Positions 1 through 8,648 of a stretch of DNA of 64,000 bases are shown piece after piece. The first letter of the stretch is position 1. The number at the start of each line of letters is the position of its first letter. Source of the DNA: Gluconobacter kondonii (lineage in GTDB: Bacteria; Pseudomonadota; Alphaproteobacteria; Acetobacterales; Acetobacteraceae); assembly GCF_002723995.1 (NCBI RefSeq), contig NZ_BEWP01000006.1, positions 163,436 through 227,435 on the forward strand, read 5' to 3'. The notes under the pieces are model-generated. The model did no database searches and was not told the DNA's origin. It saw nothing but the letters and a program-made list of their open reading frames with translations. Both the position numbers and the translations under genes were made by a program.

Positions 1-1456
1 AGTCCTCCGGCCGCTCTCCGTTTTCCGGTCGTTTCCCGAACCGGCGTTCCATGACTTCACGCATCATGCCGAAATCATCTCCCGGCGCGATCGGACCCTT
101 GATACCGTATTTGCGGTAAGCGCGTTTGTTGAAGCCTTCAGGGCCGCCGACGACCATTACACCATAAGGCGCCTGCCCCATGATGTGGGAATTGTCGTAG
201 GTCTCGATGCGCTGTGGCGTTTCCGGAAGACCGAAGACCTCCGCAACCCCTTCGAGGAGTTTGCGCTGTCCGGTATTCTCGGCCAGCTTGCGCTCCAGCG
301 CCTCCCGGGCGTTCAGCGCGGCATGCTCGACGACGTCCTTTTTCTCCCCCCGTTGTGGTCTGAGAATTTCGACCTTCTGTCCGCGTCGGATGCTGAGCGC
401 CTCTTCGACCAGATTCAGTTCAGGAATCTCGCAGTTCACCAGAATTGTGGGCGGGGGCGGTTTGTTGTCGTAGAACTGGATCATAAATGCCGACAGCACA
501 TCCGCTGCGGTCTCTTCCTCTGCATGAGCCGGATAGAATGCCCGATTGCCGTTATTGCGGCTGCCCCGGATGAAGAAGACCTGAATGCAGCTCTGACCGG
601 CTTCCTGCCAGATAGTCATGATATCGGCGTCATTGATCGACGCAGGGTTAACGGTGCTGGAGCCCTGAATGCTGGCGAAGCCCCGGATCCTGTCTCGGAT
701 CGACGCAGCCCGCTCGTAATCCATGTCCTGCGAGGCCTGCTCCATCTCGGCAGCCAGACGCTGTTGCAGGTCCGTGCTGTGTCCCGAAAGGAACTGCCGG
801 GCCTCGTCAACCAGTTTCGCATAATCAGGTCCGGAGATACGGTCCACACAAGGCGCCGAACAGCGTTTGATCTGGTACAGCAGGCACGGCCGCGTTCTGC
901 TGTTCAGCACGGCATCCGAACAGGAGCGGAGCAGAAAGCTGCGCTGTACCAGATTGAGCGTCTGGTTGACGGCCCAGGCATTGGCAAACGGGCCCCAGTA
1001 GGTCGCGCCTTTTACGGGTTTGCCGCGCTGTTTGGTGATTTGCGGAAACTCGTGGCTTTCAGTCAGCATCAACCACGGATAGCTCTTGTCGTCGCGCAGC
1101 AGGATGTTGAAGCGCGGCTTCATGCGCTTGATGTAGTTCGCTTCCAGAAGCAGGGCGTCCGCTTCTGTTTTCGTAATGACAATTTCCATTGAAACCGTCA
1201 TCGACACCATACGCCGCAGCCGCTCCGGGAGTTGGTTGATGCGGGTATAGGATGAGACGCGTTTTTTCAGGCTCAGCGCCTTGCCGACATACAGCACCTC
1301 CCCTTTCGCACTCAGCATGCGATACACGCCAGGGCTGTAGGGAATGGTCTTCAGGGCCTCGCGGATCGCCTCCACACCTTGTCTTTTTTCCGAAGAAACA
1401 GTGGGTTCGTCATGGTCGTCGGGCCGGTTGGAGTTCTGGGGAGGAAGGTCGGTCAT
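1..1456 (-). CDS. uvrC: UvrABC system protein C (excinuclease subunit C), 3' end outside window
   Basis: UvrC makes the two incisions flanking a DNA lesion in nucleotide excision repair, acting on the UvrB-DNA complex in the cytoplasm. The reverse frame from the ATG at 1454-1456 reads about 485 codons without a stop and runs off the left edge. The GIY-YIG nuclease domain is visible near residues 45-75 (PGVYRML, then [13 protein letters not shown]), followed by a UvrB-binding UVR-like segment ([13 protein letters not shown]) and the start of the RNase H-like half ([10 protein letters not shown]). The last ~130 residues of a normal ~610-residue UvrC, including the HhH repeats, are missing only because of the window edge. 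It follows the dipeptidase gene on the same strand after a 315-bp gap, so it probably has its own promoter. The Shine-Dalgarno sequence before the chosen ATG is weak. Confidence 0.95.
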   Translation of the reverse strand, partial: MTDLPPQNSNRPDDHDEPTVSSEKRQGVEAIREALKTIPYSPGVYRMLSAKGEVLYVGKALSLKKRVSSYTRINQLPERLRRMVSMTVSMEIVITKTEADALLLEANYIKRMKPRFNILLRDDKSYPWLMLTESHEFPQITKQRGKPVKGATYWGPFANAWAVNQTLNLVQRSFLLRSCSDAVLNSRTRPCLLYQIKRCSAPCVDRISGPDYAKLVDEARQFLSGHSTDLQQRLAAEMEQASQDMDYERAASIRDRIRGFASIQGSSTVNPASINDADIMTIWQEAGQSCIQVFFIRGSRNNGNRAFYPAHAEEETAADVLSAFMIQFYDNKPPPPTILVNCEIPELNLVEEALSIRRGQKVEILRPQRGEKKDVVEHAALNAREALERKLAENTGQRKLLEGVAEVFGLPETPQRIETYDNSHIMGQAPYGVMVVGGPEGFNKRAYRKYGIKGPIAPGDDFGMMREVMERRFGKRPENGERPED

Positions 1457-1771
1457 CGGGCTTCTTCAGTCATCCACTGAACCTGTGGAAAAGTCTGTGG
1501 GCTGGTCTGTGACAGAATCATGAAAGCCACGGTTTGCCAGACCTGCCTTCGGATTGCCTAATTTTTAATCATATTTTGTAAGTCATTGAAAACAATCGCT
1601 TCTTACTTTCCTTCTGCATTCCAAGAAGCATTTCTGGAAGGAAGGAAAGGATCGGCAGGAGGCTTTTAGGTGCCGCAACAGATCATGGTGGACGAAGCGG
1701 CGTCTGTTTTGTCCACTATGATCATGTTCTGTTCTTTGTCGGTCTGTCGAAACGAGTTTTCAATGCTAGTT
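1457..1771. other. intergenic region between uvrC and dipeptidase, with inverted repeat
   Basis: No convincing gene lies in these 315 bases. The region must contain the uvrC promoter (minus strand) and the end of the dipeptidase transcript. The part at 1555-1650 is AT-rich and includes a 9-bp inverted match (CTTTCCTTC against GAAGGAAAG, about 1606-1650) with a long loop. The stronger repeat at 1681-1723 is listed separately. Confidence 0.6.
1681..1723. repeat. 13-bp inverted repeat (hairpin or operator)
   Basis: The arms GATCATGGTGGAC (1681-1693) and GTCCACTATGATC (1711-1723) are complementary at 12 of 13 positions around a 17-base spacer. Neither side has the T-tract expected of an intrinsic terminator. 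It lies 49 bp past the dipeptidase stop codon. It could be a factor-dependent terminator, an operator, or a remnant of a mobile-element end. Confidence 0.6.
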
Positions 1772-2779
1772 TCAGAATGCTATTGCGGCTTTTTCAGCCG
1801 TTTCCAGAAGGCGCAGCATGTTACCACCCCAGATGGCAGAAATGTCCGCATCACTGAACCCGGCCGCCTGAAGGGCATGCGTCACATTTGCGGTTTCGGT
1901 TGCATCTTTCCAACCCGGAATGCCGCCGCCGCCATCGAAGTCCGAGGAGATGCCCACATGTTCGACACCGATCCGGTTCGCAATATACGAAACGTGGCGC
2001 ACCAGATCTTCGACCGTCCCGCCGCCACCTTTCTTCAGGAATGACCCCATCGCCGTCACCTGAATCAGGCCGCCCGTTTCTTTCAGGCGATCAAGCTGCT
2101 CATCGTCCAGATTGCGCGGGTGATCGCACAGGGCGCGGGCACAGGAGTGGCTTGCGAAAATCGGTGTGGCGGAGACTTCACTGGCCTTCATCATGGTCGA
2201 TTTTGCGGCATGGGAGACGTCCACCAGAACGCCGGAGCGATTCATGTGTGCGATTGCCTCACGCCCGAGATCTGACAGTCCGCCGTGAAGCGTTTCGCTG
2301 TCCACCAGATCCTTGCGCGGAATGGCAGCATCCGCCAGCGCATTATGCCCGTTATGGGTCAGCGTCATGTAGCGCACACCATAACGACGAGCGAGTTCCG
2401 CGATACGCTCTGGCTGACCGCCCAGCCCATGGCCGTTTTCGATCGCCGGAATGACGGCAAGGTCGCCTGCTTCATAGGCTGCACGCACATCCGCAGCCGT
2501 TCGGCAGACGCGTGCGCTGTGATCGCCCTGACGTCCTTCGATCCCGGAAATGACATCCAGCATGCCCTGAACCCGCTCCCAGGCTTCGGCATGTCCCGCC
2601 TCATCACGCGAACCCTGCGGAATATAGGCTGCAAGGCATACGGCTTTCAGGCCACCTTTGCGTGTCTTGGGGACATTTACCTGCCTCGGCGTATCTTCCG
2701 CCCAGGCATCCTGCCGGTCCGGCCAGGGAATATCGATATGGGAATCAAGCGTCAGGAGCGTGTTGTGCAGATCAGTCAT
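1772..2779 (-). CDS. membrane dipeptidase, peptidase family M19 (renal dipeptidase-like)
   Basis: Family M19 zinc enzymes hydrolyse dipeptides, including some containing a D-residue. The 335-residue length is typical. The zinc-site signature HxD is in DSHIDIP (residues 13-19). Other family landmarks are the metal-bridging Glu in IPAIENGHGLGG, MTLTHNGHNALAD, the His in VDVSHAAKS, and SHSCARA. No signal peptide is visible, so it is probably cytoplasmic, as in other proteobacterial members. It is divergent from xthA, whose ATG is 81 bp away, and is followed by uvrC on the same strand. The natural substrate cannot be read from sequence. Confidence 0.9.
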   Translation of the reverse strand: MTDLHNTLLTLDSHIDIPWPDRQDAWAEDTPRQVNVPKTRKGGLKAVCLAAYIPQGSRDEAGHAEAWERVQGMLDVISGIEGRQGDHSARVCRTAADVRAAYEAGDLAVIPAIENGHGLGGQPERIAELARRYGVRYMTLTHNGHNALADAAIPRKDLVDSETLHGGLSDLGREAIAHMNRSGVLVDVSHAAKSTMMKASEVSATPIFASHSCARALCDHPRNLDDEQLDRLKETGGLIQVTAMGSFLKKGGGGTVEDLVRHVSYIANRIGVEHVGISSDFDGGGGIPGWKDATETANVTHALQAAGFSDADISAIWGGNMLRLLETAEKAAIAF

Positions 2780-2860
2780 GGTTCGTTCTAGATCGGACGG
2801 GAAAGCTTTGTGTGCAAGAGGGTGCTTGTCAAAACACCTGATCCGGTCGATCCAGTCTTC

Positions 2861-3658
2861 ATGCGTCTCATCACCTGGAACATCAATTCCCTTCGACTCA
2901 GACTGCCTCTGCTGAAGCAGATCGTCGAACAGGAAGCCCCGGACATCGTCTGTCTACAGGAAACGAAAGTCCCGGATCCGCTCTTTCCCGCTCAGGCTCT
3001 GGCTGAAATGGGCCTGCCTCATCAGGTCTATAAAGGCATGAAGAGCTATAATGGTGTGGCGATCCTGTCGCGACACCCGCTGCAGAGTGTGGCGGGCACG
3101 CCCGACTGGTGCACCCGCTCCGATTGTCGGCATATCGCAGCAAGCATTGCGACCGCCGCCGGCCCGATCCTGCTGCATGATTTCTATGTGCCGGCAGGAG
3201 GCGATATCCCTGATCCGGTGGAAAATGAAAAATTCGCCCACAAACTCGCTTTTGTGGATGAAGCCACGGGCTGGTTCAGCAATATGCCCCCTGCCCGCAG
3301 CATTCTGGTCGGAGACCTCAATATCGCGCCGCTGGAACATGACGTCTGGAGCCACAAACAGCTCCTGAAAATCGTTAGCCACACACCGCCCGAAATCGAA
3401 CGTCTGAAGGCCTGGATGGCGACAGGATTTCAGGATGCCATGCGGAAGATCACACCGGAGCCGGAAAAGCTCTACACATGGTGGTCATACCGCAACAAGG
3501 ACTGGAAAAAATCCAACCGCGGACGGCGGCTGGATCATGTCTGGATGACGCCCGATCTTATGCCGGGCCTGCGGGATATCAGGGTCTTACAGGACGTACG
3601 GGACTGGGAAAGCCCCTCCGATCACGTCCCGGTCGTGCTGGACTTCGATCCAGCCTGA
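2861..3658 (+). CDS. xthA: exodeoxyribonuclease III (AP endonuclease)
   Basis: ExoIII cleaves 5' of abasic sites and has 3'-phosphatase and 3'-exonuclease activity in base excision repair. The 265-residue protein begins MRLITWNINSLRLR, the usual family N-terminus with the metal-site Asn. It continues with the catalytic Glu in VCLQETKV, the Tyr/Asp region HDFYVPAGGD, GDLNIAP, and ends with RLDHVW and SDHVPVV. A longer reading from 2810 would add 17 residues unlike the family, so the ATG at 2861 is preferred. The pairing with divergent peptidase and uvrC genes has no obvious functional meaning beyond DNA repair on both sides. Confidence 0.93.
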   Translation: MRLITWNINSLRLRLPLLKQIVEQEAPDIVCLQETKVPDPLFPAQALAEMGLPHQVYKGMKSYNGVAILSRHPLQSVAGTPDWCTRSDCRHIAASIATAAGPILLHDFYVPAGGDIPDPVENEKFAHKLAFVDEATGWFSNMPPARSILVGDLNIAPLEHDVWSHKQLLKIVSHTPPEIERLKAWMATGFQDAMRKITPEPEKLYTWWSYRNKDWKKSNRGRRLDHVWMTPDLMPGLRDIRVLQDVRDWESPSDHVPVVLDFDPA

Positions 3659-3681
3659 CCCCTCACCGCTCCTGTCAGCCT

Positions 3682-4416
3682 TCAGGCTGACAGGCTGTCG
3701 GAGCCAATAACGCCACGTCCTTCAGGATCAAGACGGTATCCGCCGCCTTCTGTAATCAGAAGCGACGTGCGTGTCGGATCGGGCTCAATTTTCTGACGCA
3801 GGCGATAGATATGCGTCTCAAGCGTATGGGTGGTGACGGCGGCGTTATAACCCCAGACCTCGTTCAGAAGAACCTGACGTGCCACCGGACGCTGACCTGC
3901 ACGATAGAGATATTTCAGGATCGCCGCTTCCTTCTCCGTCAGACGGATCCGGCGGTTTCGAGCGGTTTCGAGCAGCAGTTTTGCGGACGGGCGGAACGCA
4001 TAAGGGCCGATTTCAAATACGGCGTCTTCGCTGTTCTCGAAAATCCGCAACTGGGCGCGTAGACGGGCCAGAAGCTCACCAATCCGGAAGGGCTTGGCAA
4101 CGTAGTCGTTGGCCCCTGCATCAAGGCCGCGCACCACGTCGTGTTCGTCGTCGGAGCCTGTCAGGATGATGATTGGCATGCGGACGCCGGCGCGTCGCAG
4201 TTCCGCGCAGAAATCGCGTCCGTCACCATCGGGAAGGGTAATGTCCAGCAGCATGGCGTCATACCGGGCACCAGGCTTGGCGAGGAGTTCGCGTGCTGCG
4301 GCAACGGACGTCGCCTCAACCGCTTCCAGTTCGCCGCCGTGCTGAAGCTGCTCCGCCAGAAGACGACGGAGCGTATCATCATCGTCAACAACCAGGATGG
4401 GGCGTGGACCTGCCAT
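3682..4416 (-). CDS. two-component response regulator, OmpR/PhoB family
   Basis: This 244-residue protein has a receiver domain (residues 1-120) and a winged-helix DNA-binding domain (about 140-235). The acidic pocket is DDDD (11-14), the phospho-acceptor is Asp58 in LLDITLPDGDG, Thr86 lies in IILTGSDD, and Lys108 in VAKPF. The C-terminal domain shows LTEKEAAILKYL and THTLETHIYRLRQKIEPD, typical of OmpR proteins. The ATG at 4416 gives the usual start MAGPRPILVVDDD; an upstream in-frame ATG at 4530 would add an atypical 38-residue tail. No histidine kinase gene is adjacent, so this looks like an orphan regulator. It is divergent from the L,D-transpeptidase, which may be a target (inference). 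Confidence 0.92.
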   Translation of the reverse strand: MAGPRPILVVDDDDTLRRLLAEQLQHGGELEAVEATSVAAARELLAKPGARYDAMLLDITLPDGDGRDFCAELRRAGVRMPIIILTGSDDEHDVVRGLDAGANDYVAKPFRIGELLARLRAQLRIFENSEDAVFEIGPYAFRPSAKLLLETARNRRIRLTEKEAAILKYLYRAGQRPVARQVLLNEVWGYNAAVTTHTLETHIYRLRQKIEPDPTRTSLLITEGGGYRLDPEGRGVIGSDSLSA

Positions 4417-4579
4417 AATAACCTGTCTCGTTCTCTCGCGACGGAAGAAACGATACATCCGCAAAAATTCGGTGTTCGTAACTTGCACATCCGGACTTAC
4501 CATTCCCGGTAAACGGGAAGAAAGCAGCATGCTTTCGCATCAGACTATGGCAAGTACAGCCGGAAAAGGAAACAGCATT

Positions 4580-5092
4580 ATGGCTAAAGCTATTTTGAGA
4601 ACCGCTGGAGACCGCGCTTTTCTTCACTTTCAGGGGAAAATCATTCCGGCTTTGATCGGACAACGCGGCCTGTCTCTTGACAAAAGGGAAGGAGACCTTC
4701 GTACTCCCGTCGGGGGGCTGCCACTTCGGCGCGTTTTCTACCGTGCGGACCGTCTATCGCGTCCGGTCTGCACAGCAGGCCTCCCTATCGAGCCTATTGC
4801 TCCTAATGATGGCTGGTGCGACGATCCCGCCCATTCCGACTATAATTGCGCCGTAACGCTCCCTCATCCCGCCTCATGCGAAAACCTGTGGCGTGACGAT
4901 CATGTTTACGATCTCTGTATCGTTCTGGGGTGGAATGATGCGCCAGCCAAGTCGGGATGCGGATCGGCGATTTTCCTGCACCTACCGCCTGTCAGTGGAT
5001 ACACGGAGGGCTGTATTGCCGTTGAGGAAAAGGACCTCCGTGCGCTTCTTGAAGCCGGTTTATCGCATATTACAGTCGAAGAGCCATCTTGA
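4580..5092 (+). CDS. L,D-transpeptidase (YkuD) family protein
   Basis: YkuD proteins crosslink peptidoglycan or attach proteins to it using a catalytic Cys. This 170-residue protein is a single YkuD domain with the HX(10)C pair visible: His134 in IFLHLPP and Cys145 in YTEGCIAV. Family-typical segments KREGDLRTPVGG (35-46) and YDLCIVLGWND (110-120) are also present. The usual Ser-His before the Cys is replaced by Thr-Glu, as in the shorter ErfK/YbiS-like subgroup. No signal peptide is seen with this start, so export or cytoplasmic function is unresolved. The ATG at 4580 follows an AAGGAA ribosome site; upstream in-frame ATGs at 4529 and 4547 are alternatives. Confidence 0.82.
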   Translation: MAKAILRTAGDRAFLHFQGKIIPALIGQRGLSLDKREGDLRTPVGGLPLRRVFYRADRLSRPVCTAGLPIEPIAPNDGWCDDPAHSDYNCAVTLPHPASCENLWRDDHVYDLCIVLGWNDAPAKSGCGSAIFLHLPPVSGYTEGCIAVEEKDLRALLEAGLSHITVEEPS

Positions 5093-5115
5093 GGGTCCTA
5101 TTAAAATTATAGTCG

Positions 5116-6075
5116 TTAAACCTGTTTCGCGTCATTACGGCATTTGGCTTCGTAATCCAGAACAAGGGCATGCACAGCACCATGCCCCCATTTCCGGGTC
5201 TCGCAGAAGCGTTTGTAATGCTGTTGCGCGAAATATCTTAACTTTCGAGAGAGCGAACTTCTTTTCCAAAGTCCGGAAAATTCGGGATAAGCCGCAACAA
5301 ATGCCGGGTATGGCGCATAGTCACTTGCCTGCCATGGCTGAAAGATCCCGTCCCATGGCTTTGGCTGGGACATATAGTGGACAATTTTGGGTTGAATCGT
5401 GCTCTCAAGCCGGGCATTGTGTAGAAAGACGGGAAAATTCCACGATAGCGACATCGGCAGCGCACGTTCAATGCCGACAATATTAAGAATATCCTGATCC
5501 GGAAATCTGGACATTGTGTTCTGAGACCGAATAATTGTCCGCGCCTTCTCCGCGATAACAGCCCAGGCTGAGCGATTGAAGTAGAGAACTCCTGTATTGA
5601 AATATTGCCTGGATTGCTCAGGAGTGAGGCCGATTTCCTGAAAATGCTTCCGGACTGCTTCCCCTTCTTTTGAATGATCTTCAAGCAGGAAGACCATAGG
5701 ATCGGCTGAAGCGAAAAAGCGTCCTTCAGGCGGAGTGCAGGACAGAAATTCGTTCAGCGATGATTTGATCTGTGTATCGCCATCGATATAAAGGATATTT
5801 TTATAATTTTCAGGTAAAATCTCATCAAGATACAGTCTTCCGAGCATAGCGGGCGTGTTGTCTATGTCTGCCCCGGATTTTGAGAAGAGAATAATATTGT
5901 TTTTATTGCATATTGATTGAGCGATGGAAATCGTCGCTGCATCAACGTCAAAACAGACAATGATAATGTCTGTAACTTGCGGTGTTGCATGAGCGCGCGC
6001 CTGAAGTGCACTAACAAGAGTTGGAAAAAGATATGAGCGATCAGTGCAATAACAAACGCAAGTCTGTACGTCCAT
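5116..6075 (-). CDS. glycosyltransferase family 8 protein
   Basis: GT8 enzymes transfer hexoses or hexuronic acids from nucleotide sugars, retaining anomeric configuration, often in LPS core or surface polysaccharide. The 319-residue protein carries the metal-binding DxD motif DGD at residues 98-100 (LYIDGDTQIKS), the downstream QDILN (FPDQDILNIVG), a NTGVLYFNRSAW motif and a C-terminal IVHYMSQPKPW, all characteristic of the fold. The ATG at 6075 is preceded by GGAG at good spacing and is preferred over an ATG 12 codons upstream. The gene is somewhat less GC-rich than its neighbours, as is common for polysaccharide genes. It is tail-to-tail with the L,D-transpeptidase. The acceptor is unknown. 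Confidence 0.88.
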   Translation of the reverse strand: MDVQTCVCYCTDRSYLFPTLVSALQARAHATPQVTDIIIVCFDVDAATISIAQSICNKNNIILFSKSGADIDNTPAMLGRLYLDEILPENYKNILYIDGDTQIKSSLNEFLSCTPPEGRFFASADPMVFLLEDHSKEGEAVRKHFQEIGLTPEQSRQYFNTGVLYFNRSAWAVIAEKARTIIRSQNTMSRFPDQDILNIVGIERALPMSLSWNFPVFLHNARLESTIQPKIVHYMSQPKPWDGIFQPWQASDYAPYPAFVAAYPEFSGLWKRSSLSRKLRYFAQQHYKRFCETRKWGHGAVHALVLDYEAKCRNDAKQV

Positions 6076-6228
6076 GCGAGTTCTCCGTTTTCTATATGAT
6101 GGCGGCGCCATGTAAGCAAGGGAAGAGGAAAAAGAGGAAGTTCTATATAAAGAATTAGACGTTATTTTTAGAGTTTGTCTTTCATTTTATAGCCGTCATG
6201 CCAGAATATTACATTGGTTGTTCAATAT

Positions 6229-8031
6229 TTATACCGCCTCTGGTGGGGCCATAGAGATCATGTAGTCTCCCGGTTGGGGCACGGCTTTGTCATTGTCTTC
6301 AGCCGAGCGGATCAGGATGCCTCCGTCACGACGCACTACAAGAATATCAAGCCTGTTTTCGTCATTCCCGAACATTGATGCGCTCTCTTCGGTTGCTTCT
6401 CTGGCGCTGAAACGCCAGCCTTGATCGAATAGCGTATCGAACAGCGTATAATTCCACGCCGGTTCGCCCAGAACCTTGCCACGCGCATCGCGTGACAGGC
6501 CATGATAGAAATCCAGCCGCGCTACGCCGGGACTGATCTGATAGACGCGCTGTCGCCCCATGGTCGGGGCCAGATGCCCGCAGACCATACCGTTATAAAT
6601 GCCGTCAGCTGTTGTTGCGATCAGATAATCGGCAGGGCGCTCCTCAAGAGACTCCTGTCCGTGTTGTGACAGGAGTTCCGCGCGCAGTACCGGAATATCC
6701 TGCCGGGTTGCAGGCAGAAGTGCGCTGGATCGATTATCCACCAGCAAGACCGGCACCCCTGCTTTGCGCAGGCAGGATGCAAGGTTGATGGACCAGCCGC
6801 TCGCTCCCAGAATTGCGATGGCCGGATCGTTGGAGAGCGTGAGTTTGAGGCGTCGTGCAAGGGGGCCAAGCGAAAAGCCGTGCAGGATCATCGTGACCGC
6901 GATGACCGCGAATACTGCAGGCATGATCAGGTCAGCAGACTGATACCCTGCTTCTTTAAGACTGACCCCGGCCTCACCTGCCACAGCAGCAGCGACGATA
7001 CCGCGTGGGGCAATCCATCCGACAAACAATTTTTCCTTCCACGGCATGCTCGTGCCGAGAGTTGAAAGGAAAATACCCAAAGGACGCACGACAAACAGAA
7101 CCACAACGGTCAATGCGAAAATCGGGATTGAAAGTTGCGCCAGAACGTCCCGGTGCAGATCTGCGGTCAGCATGATGAACAGCACTGATACGACCAGAAC
7201 GACCAGCGATTCCTTCATGCGTCGCAGTTCTGTCAAACCGGGGATCTGGAGGTTCGCCAGCGCCATTCCAAAGATCGTGACCGCCATCAGCCCCGCGCCA
7301 CCCATTTCGAGGTTGCATAACGAGAAAACGACCAGTGCCATCGAAATCAGCATGGGCGTCTTGAGAATTTCCGGCATCAGATCGCGGGTGAACAGATACC
7401 GGATCAGATAGGCTGGCAGGATGCCCGCAGAGAGCGCGACGGCAATTGCGCCCAGCAGATCAGGTAGTGTGTGGGTGAAGAAGACACCCGCATGAACGTC
7501 TGCCCGCAGAAGCATGAGCTGAAGCACGACTGCGGCCAGAATGGCGCCTAACGGATCGTTGACGATGGCTTCCCACCGCAGGAACGCCGCTACACGCGGT
7601 TGCAGTTTGGCACTTCGCAAAAGTGGCAGCACCACCGTCGGGCCCGTCACGACGACGATCGCCCCGAACAGCATGGAGGTGCCCCATTCCAGATGCGCGA
7701 CATAATGCGCCGCCAGAGAGCCCAGCACCCAGTTGATGGGCAGTGCGAGCATCGTCAGGCGTGCGACCCCCTCCCCGGCTTCGCGCAACTGGCGGAAATC
7801 GAGCGCCATGCCGCCTTCGAACACGACAAGCGCCACCAGCAGTGACACCAGAGGCCGGAACATCCATCCCATCGTTTCGGAAGGATGAAGAATACCCAGC
7901 CCCGGCCCAAAAATCAGACCCAGCGAGAAGAGAAGGACAATGGCCGGAAGCCGAAAGCGCCAGGCGACCCACTGGGCCAGCATTCCCGCGCCAAAAGTCG
8001 AGGCAATGCCGATAAGAATGTCATACTGCAT
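6229..8031 (-). CDS. CPA1-type cation:proton antiporter with C-terminal TrkA-N domain
   Basis: The protein (about 600 residues) has an N-terminal region of about 12 hydrophobic helices (residues 1-390) followed by a cytoplasmic Rossmann-like RCK/TrkA-N domain (IAILGASGWSINL, about residues 397-500) and a C-terminal tail. The ion-binding motif VNDPLGAILA lies in the membrane domain and GAIVVVTGPTVVLPLL in the preceding helix, as in Na+/H+ or K+/H+ antiporters of the NhaP type. It probably exports Na+ or K+ in exchange for H+ across the inner membrane, with gating by the nucleotide-binding domain. The start at 8031 (MQYDILIGIAS) places the first helix at the N-terminus; a GTG or ATG at 8055 is possible. 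Neither has a strong ribosome site. Confidence 0.9.
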   Translation of the reverse strand: MQYDILIGIASTFGAGMLAQWVAWRFRLPAIVLLFSLGLIFGPGLGILHPSETMGWMFRPLVSLLVALVVFEGGMALDFRQLREAGEGVARLTMLALPINWVLGSLAAHYVAHLEWGTSMLFGAIVVVTGPTVVLPLLRSAKLQPRVAAFLRWEAIVNDPLGAILAAVVLQLMLLRADVHAGVFFTHTLPDLLGAIAVALSAGILPAYLIRYLFTRDLMPEILKTPMLISMALVVFSLCNLEMGGAGLMAVTIFGMALANLQIPGLTELRRMKESLVVLVVSVLFIMLTADLHRDVLAQLSIPIFALTVVVLFVVRPLGIFLSTLGTSMPWKEKLFVGWIAPRGIVAAAVAGEAGVSLKEAGYQSADLIMPAVFAVIAVTMILHGFSLGPLARRLKLTLSNDPAIAILGASGWSINLASCLRKAGVPVLLVDNRSSALLPATRQDIPVLRAELLSQHGQESLEERPADYLIATTADGIYNGMVCGHLAPTMGRQRVYQISPGVARLDFYHGLSRDARGKVLGEPAWNYTLFDTLFDQGWRFSAREATEESASMFGNDENRLDILVVRRDGGILIRSAEDNDKAVPQPGDYMISMAPPEAV

Positions 8032-8123
8032 GGATGTTCGGCACGGGCTCCGCATGATGGATATGAAGCGTTATCATACCTCAAATGCCGTCGCGCACCT
8101 AAAACACGGAAGAAAGCCCTGTT

Positions 8124-8648
8124 ATGCCATCGTCTTCAGCTCAAACCGGAAGCAACCTCCTGATTCGTCCCGCCCAGTCTCTGGATCGGGAAGGAATCTG
8201 GCGTCTTCTGTCTCCTGTATTGCGTAAAGGCGAAACTTACGCACTGCCCCGACACTGGGGGCGGCAGCAGACTCTGGCATACTGGATGGCTGTTGAGCAT
8301 CGCGTTTATGTCGCTCAGACCCACGATCATGAAATCGTGGGCACATTCTATCTTCAGGCCAACCAGAAAGGCGGTGGAAGTCACATCGCCAATGCGGGAT
8401 TCGTTGCACGTCCCGGTTTCGGTGCTGGTCGGGCAATGGCCGAAGAAGCGCTTGCTGAAGCGACGAAACTCGGCTTTCGCGCCATGCAGTTCAATTTCGT
8501 CGTCAGTACCAATCTGCGTGCCGTAGATCTGTGGAAATCACTGGGGTTTCGGGTGATCGGAACGCTGCCAGGCGCCTTCGATCACCCTTCGGAAGGATAT
8601 GTGGACGCTCTTGTTATGTGGAAGGATCTTCTGTCACCGGGAGCGTAA
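8124..8648 (+). CDS. GNAT-family N-acetyltransferase
   Basis: A 174-residue single-domain GNAT protein. The acetyl-CoA-binding segment is in VARPGFGAGRAMAEEAL (about 90-106), a variant of the R/Q-x-x-G-x-G/A loop. It is preceded by the beta-bulge strand HEIVGTFYLQAN and followed by NLRAVDLWKSLGFRVIGT, the usual C-terminal motif. Its substrate (small molecule or protein N-terminus) cannot be told. Its 3' end overlaps the 3' end of rsmB on the other strand by 35 bp, leaving no room for a terminator. Confidence 0.88.
   Translation: MPSSSAQTGSNLLIRPAQSLDREGIWRLLSPVLRKGETYALPRHWGRQQTLAYWMAVEHRVYVAQTHDHEIVGTFYLQANQKGGGSHIANAGFVARPGFGAGRAMAEEALAEATKLGFRAMQFNFVVSTNLRAVDLWKSLGFRVIGTLPGAFDHPSEGYVDALVMWKDLLSPGA

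Noticed and set aside
185..1192. 335-codon plus-strand frame
   Set aside because: It is antisense to uvrC, whose reverse frame shows GIY-YIG and other conserved segments.
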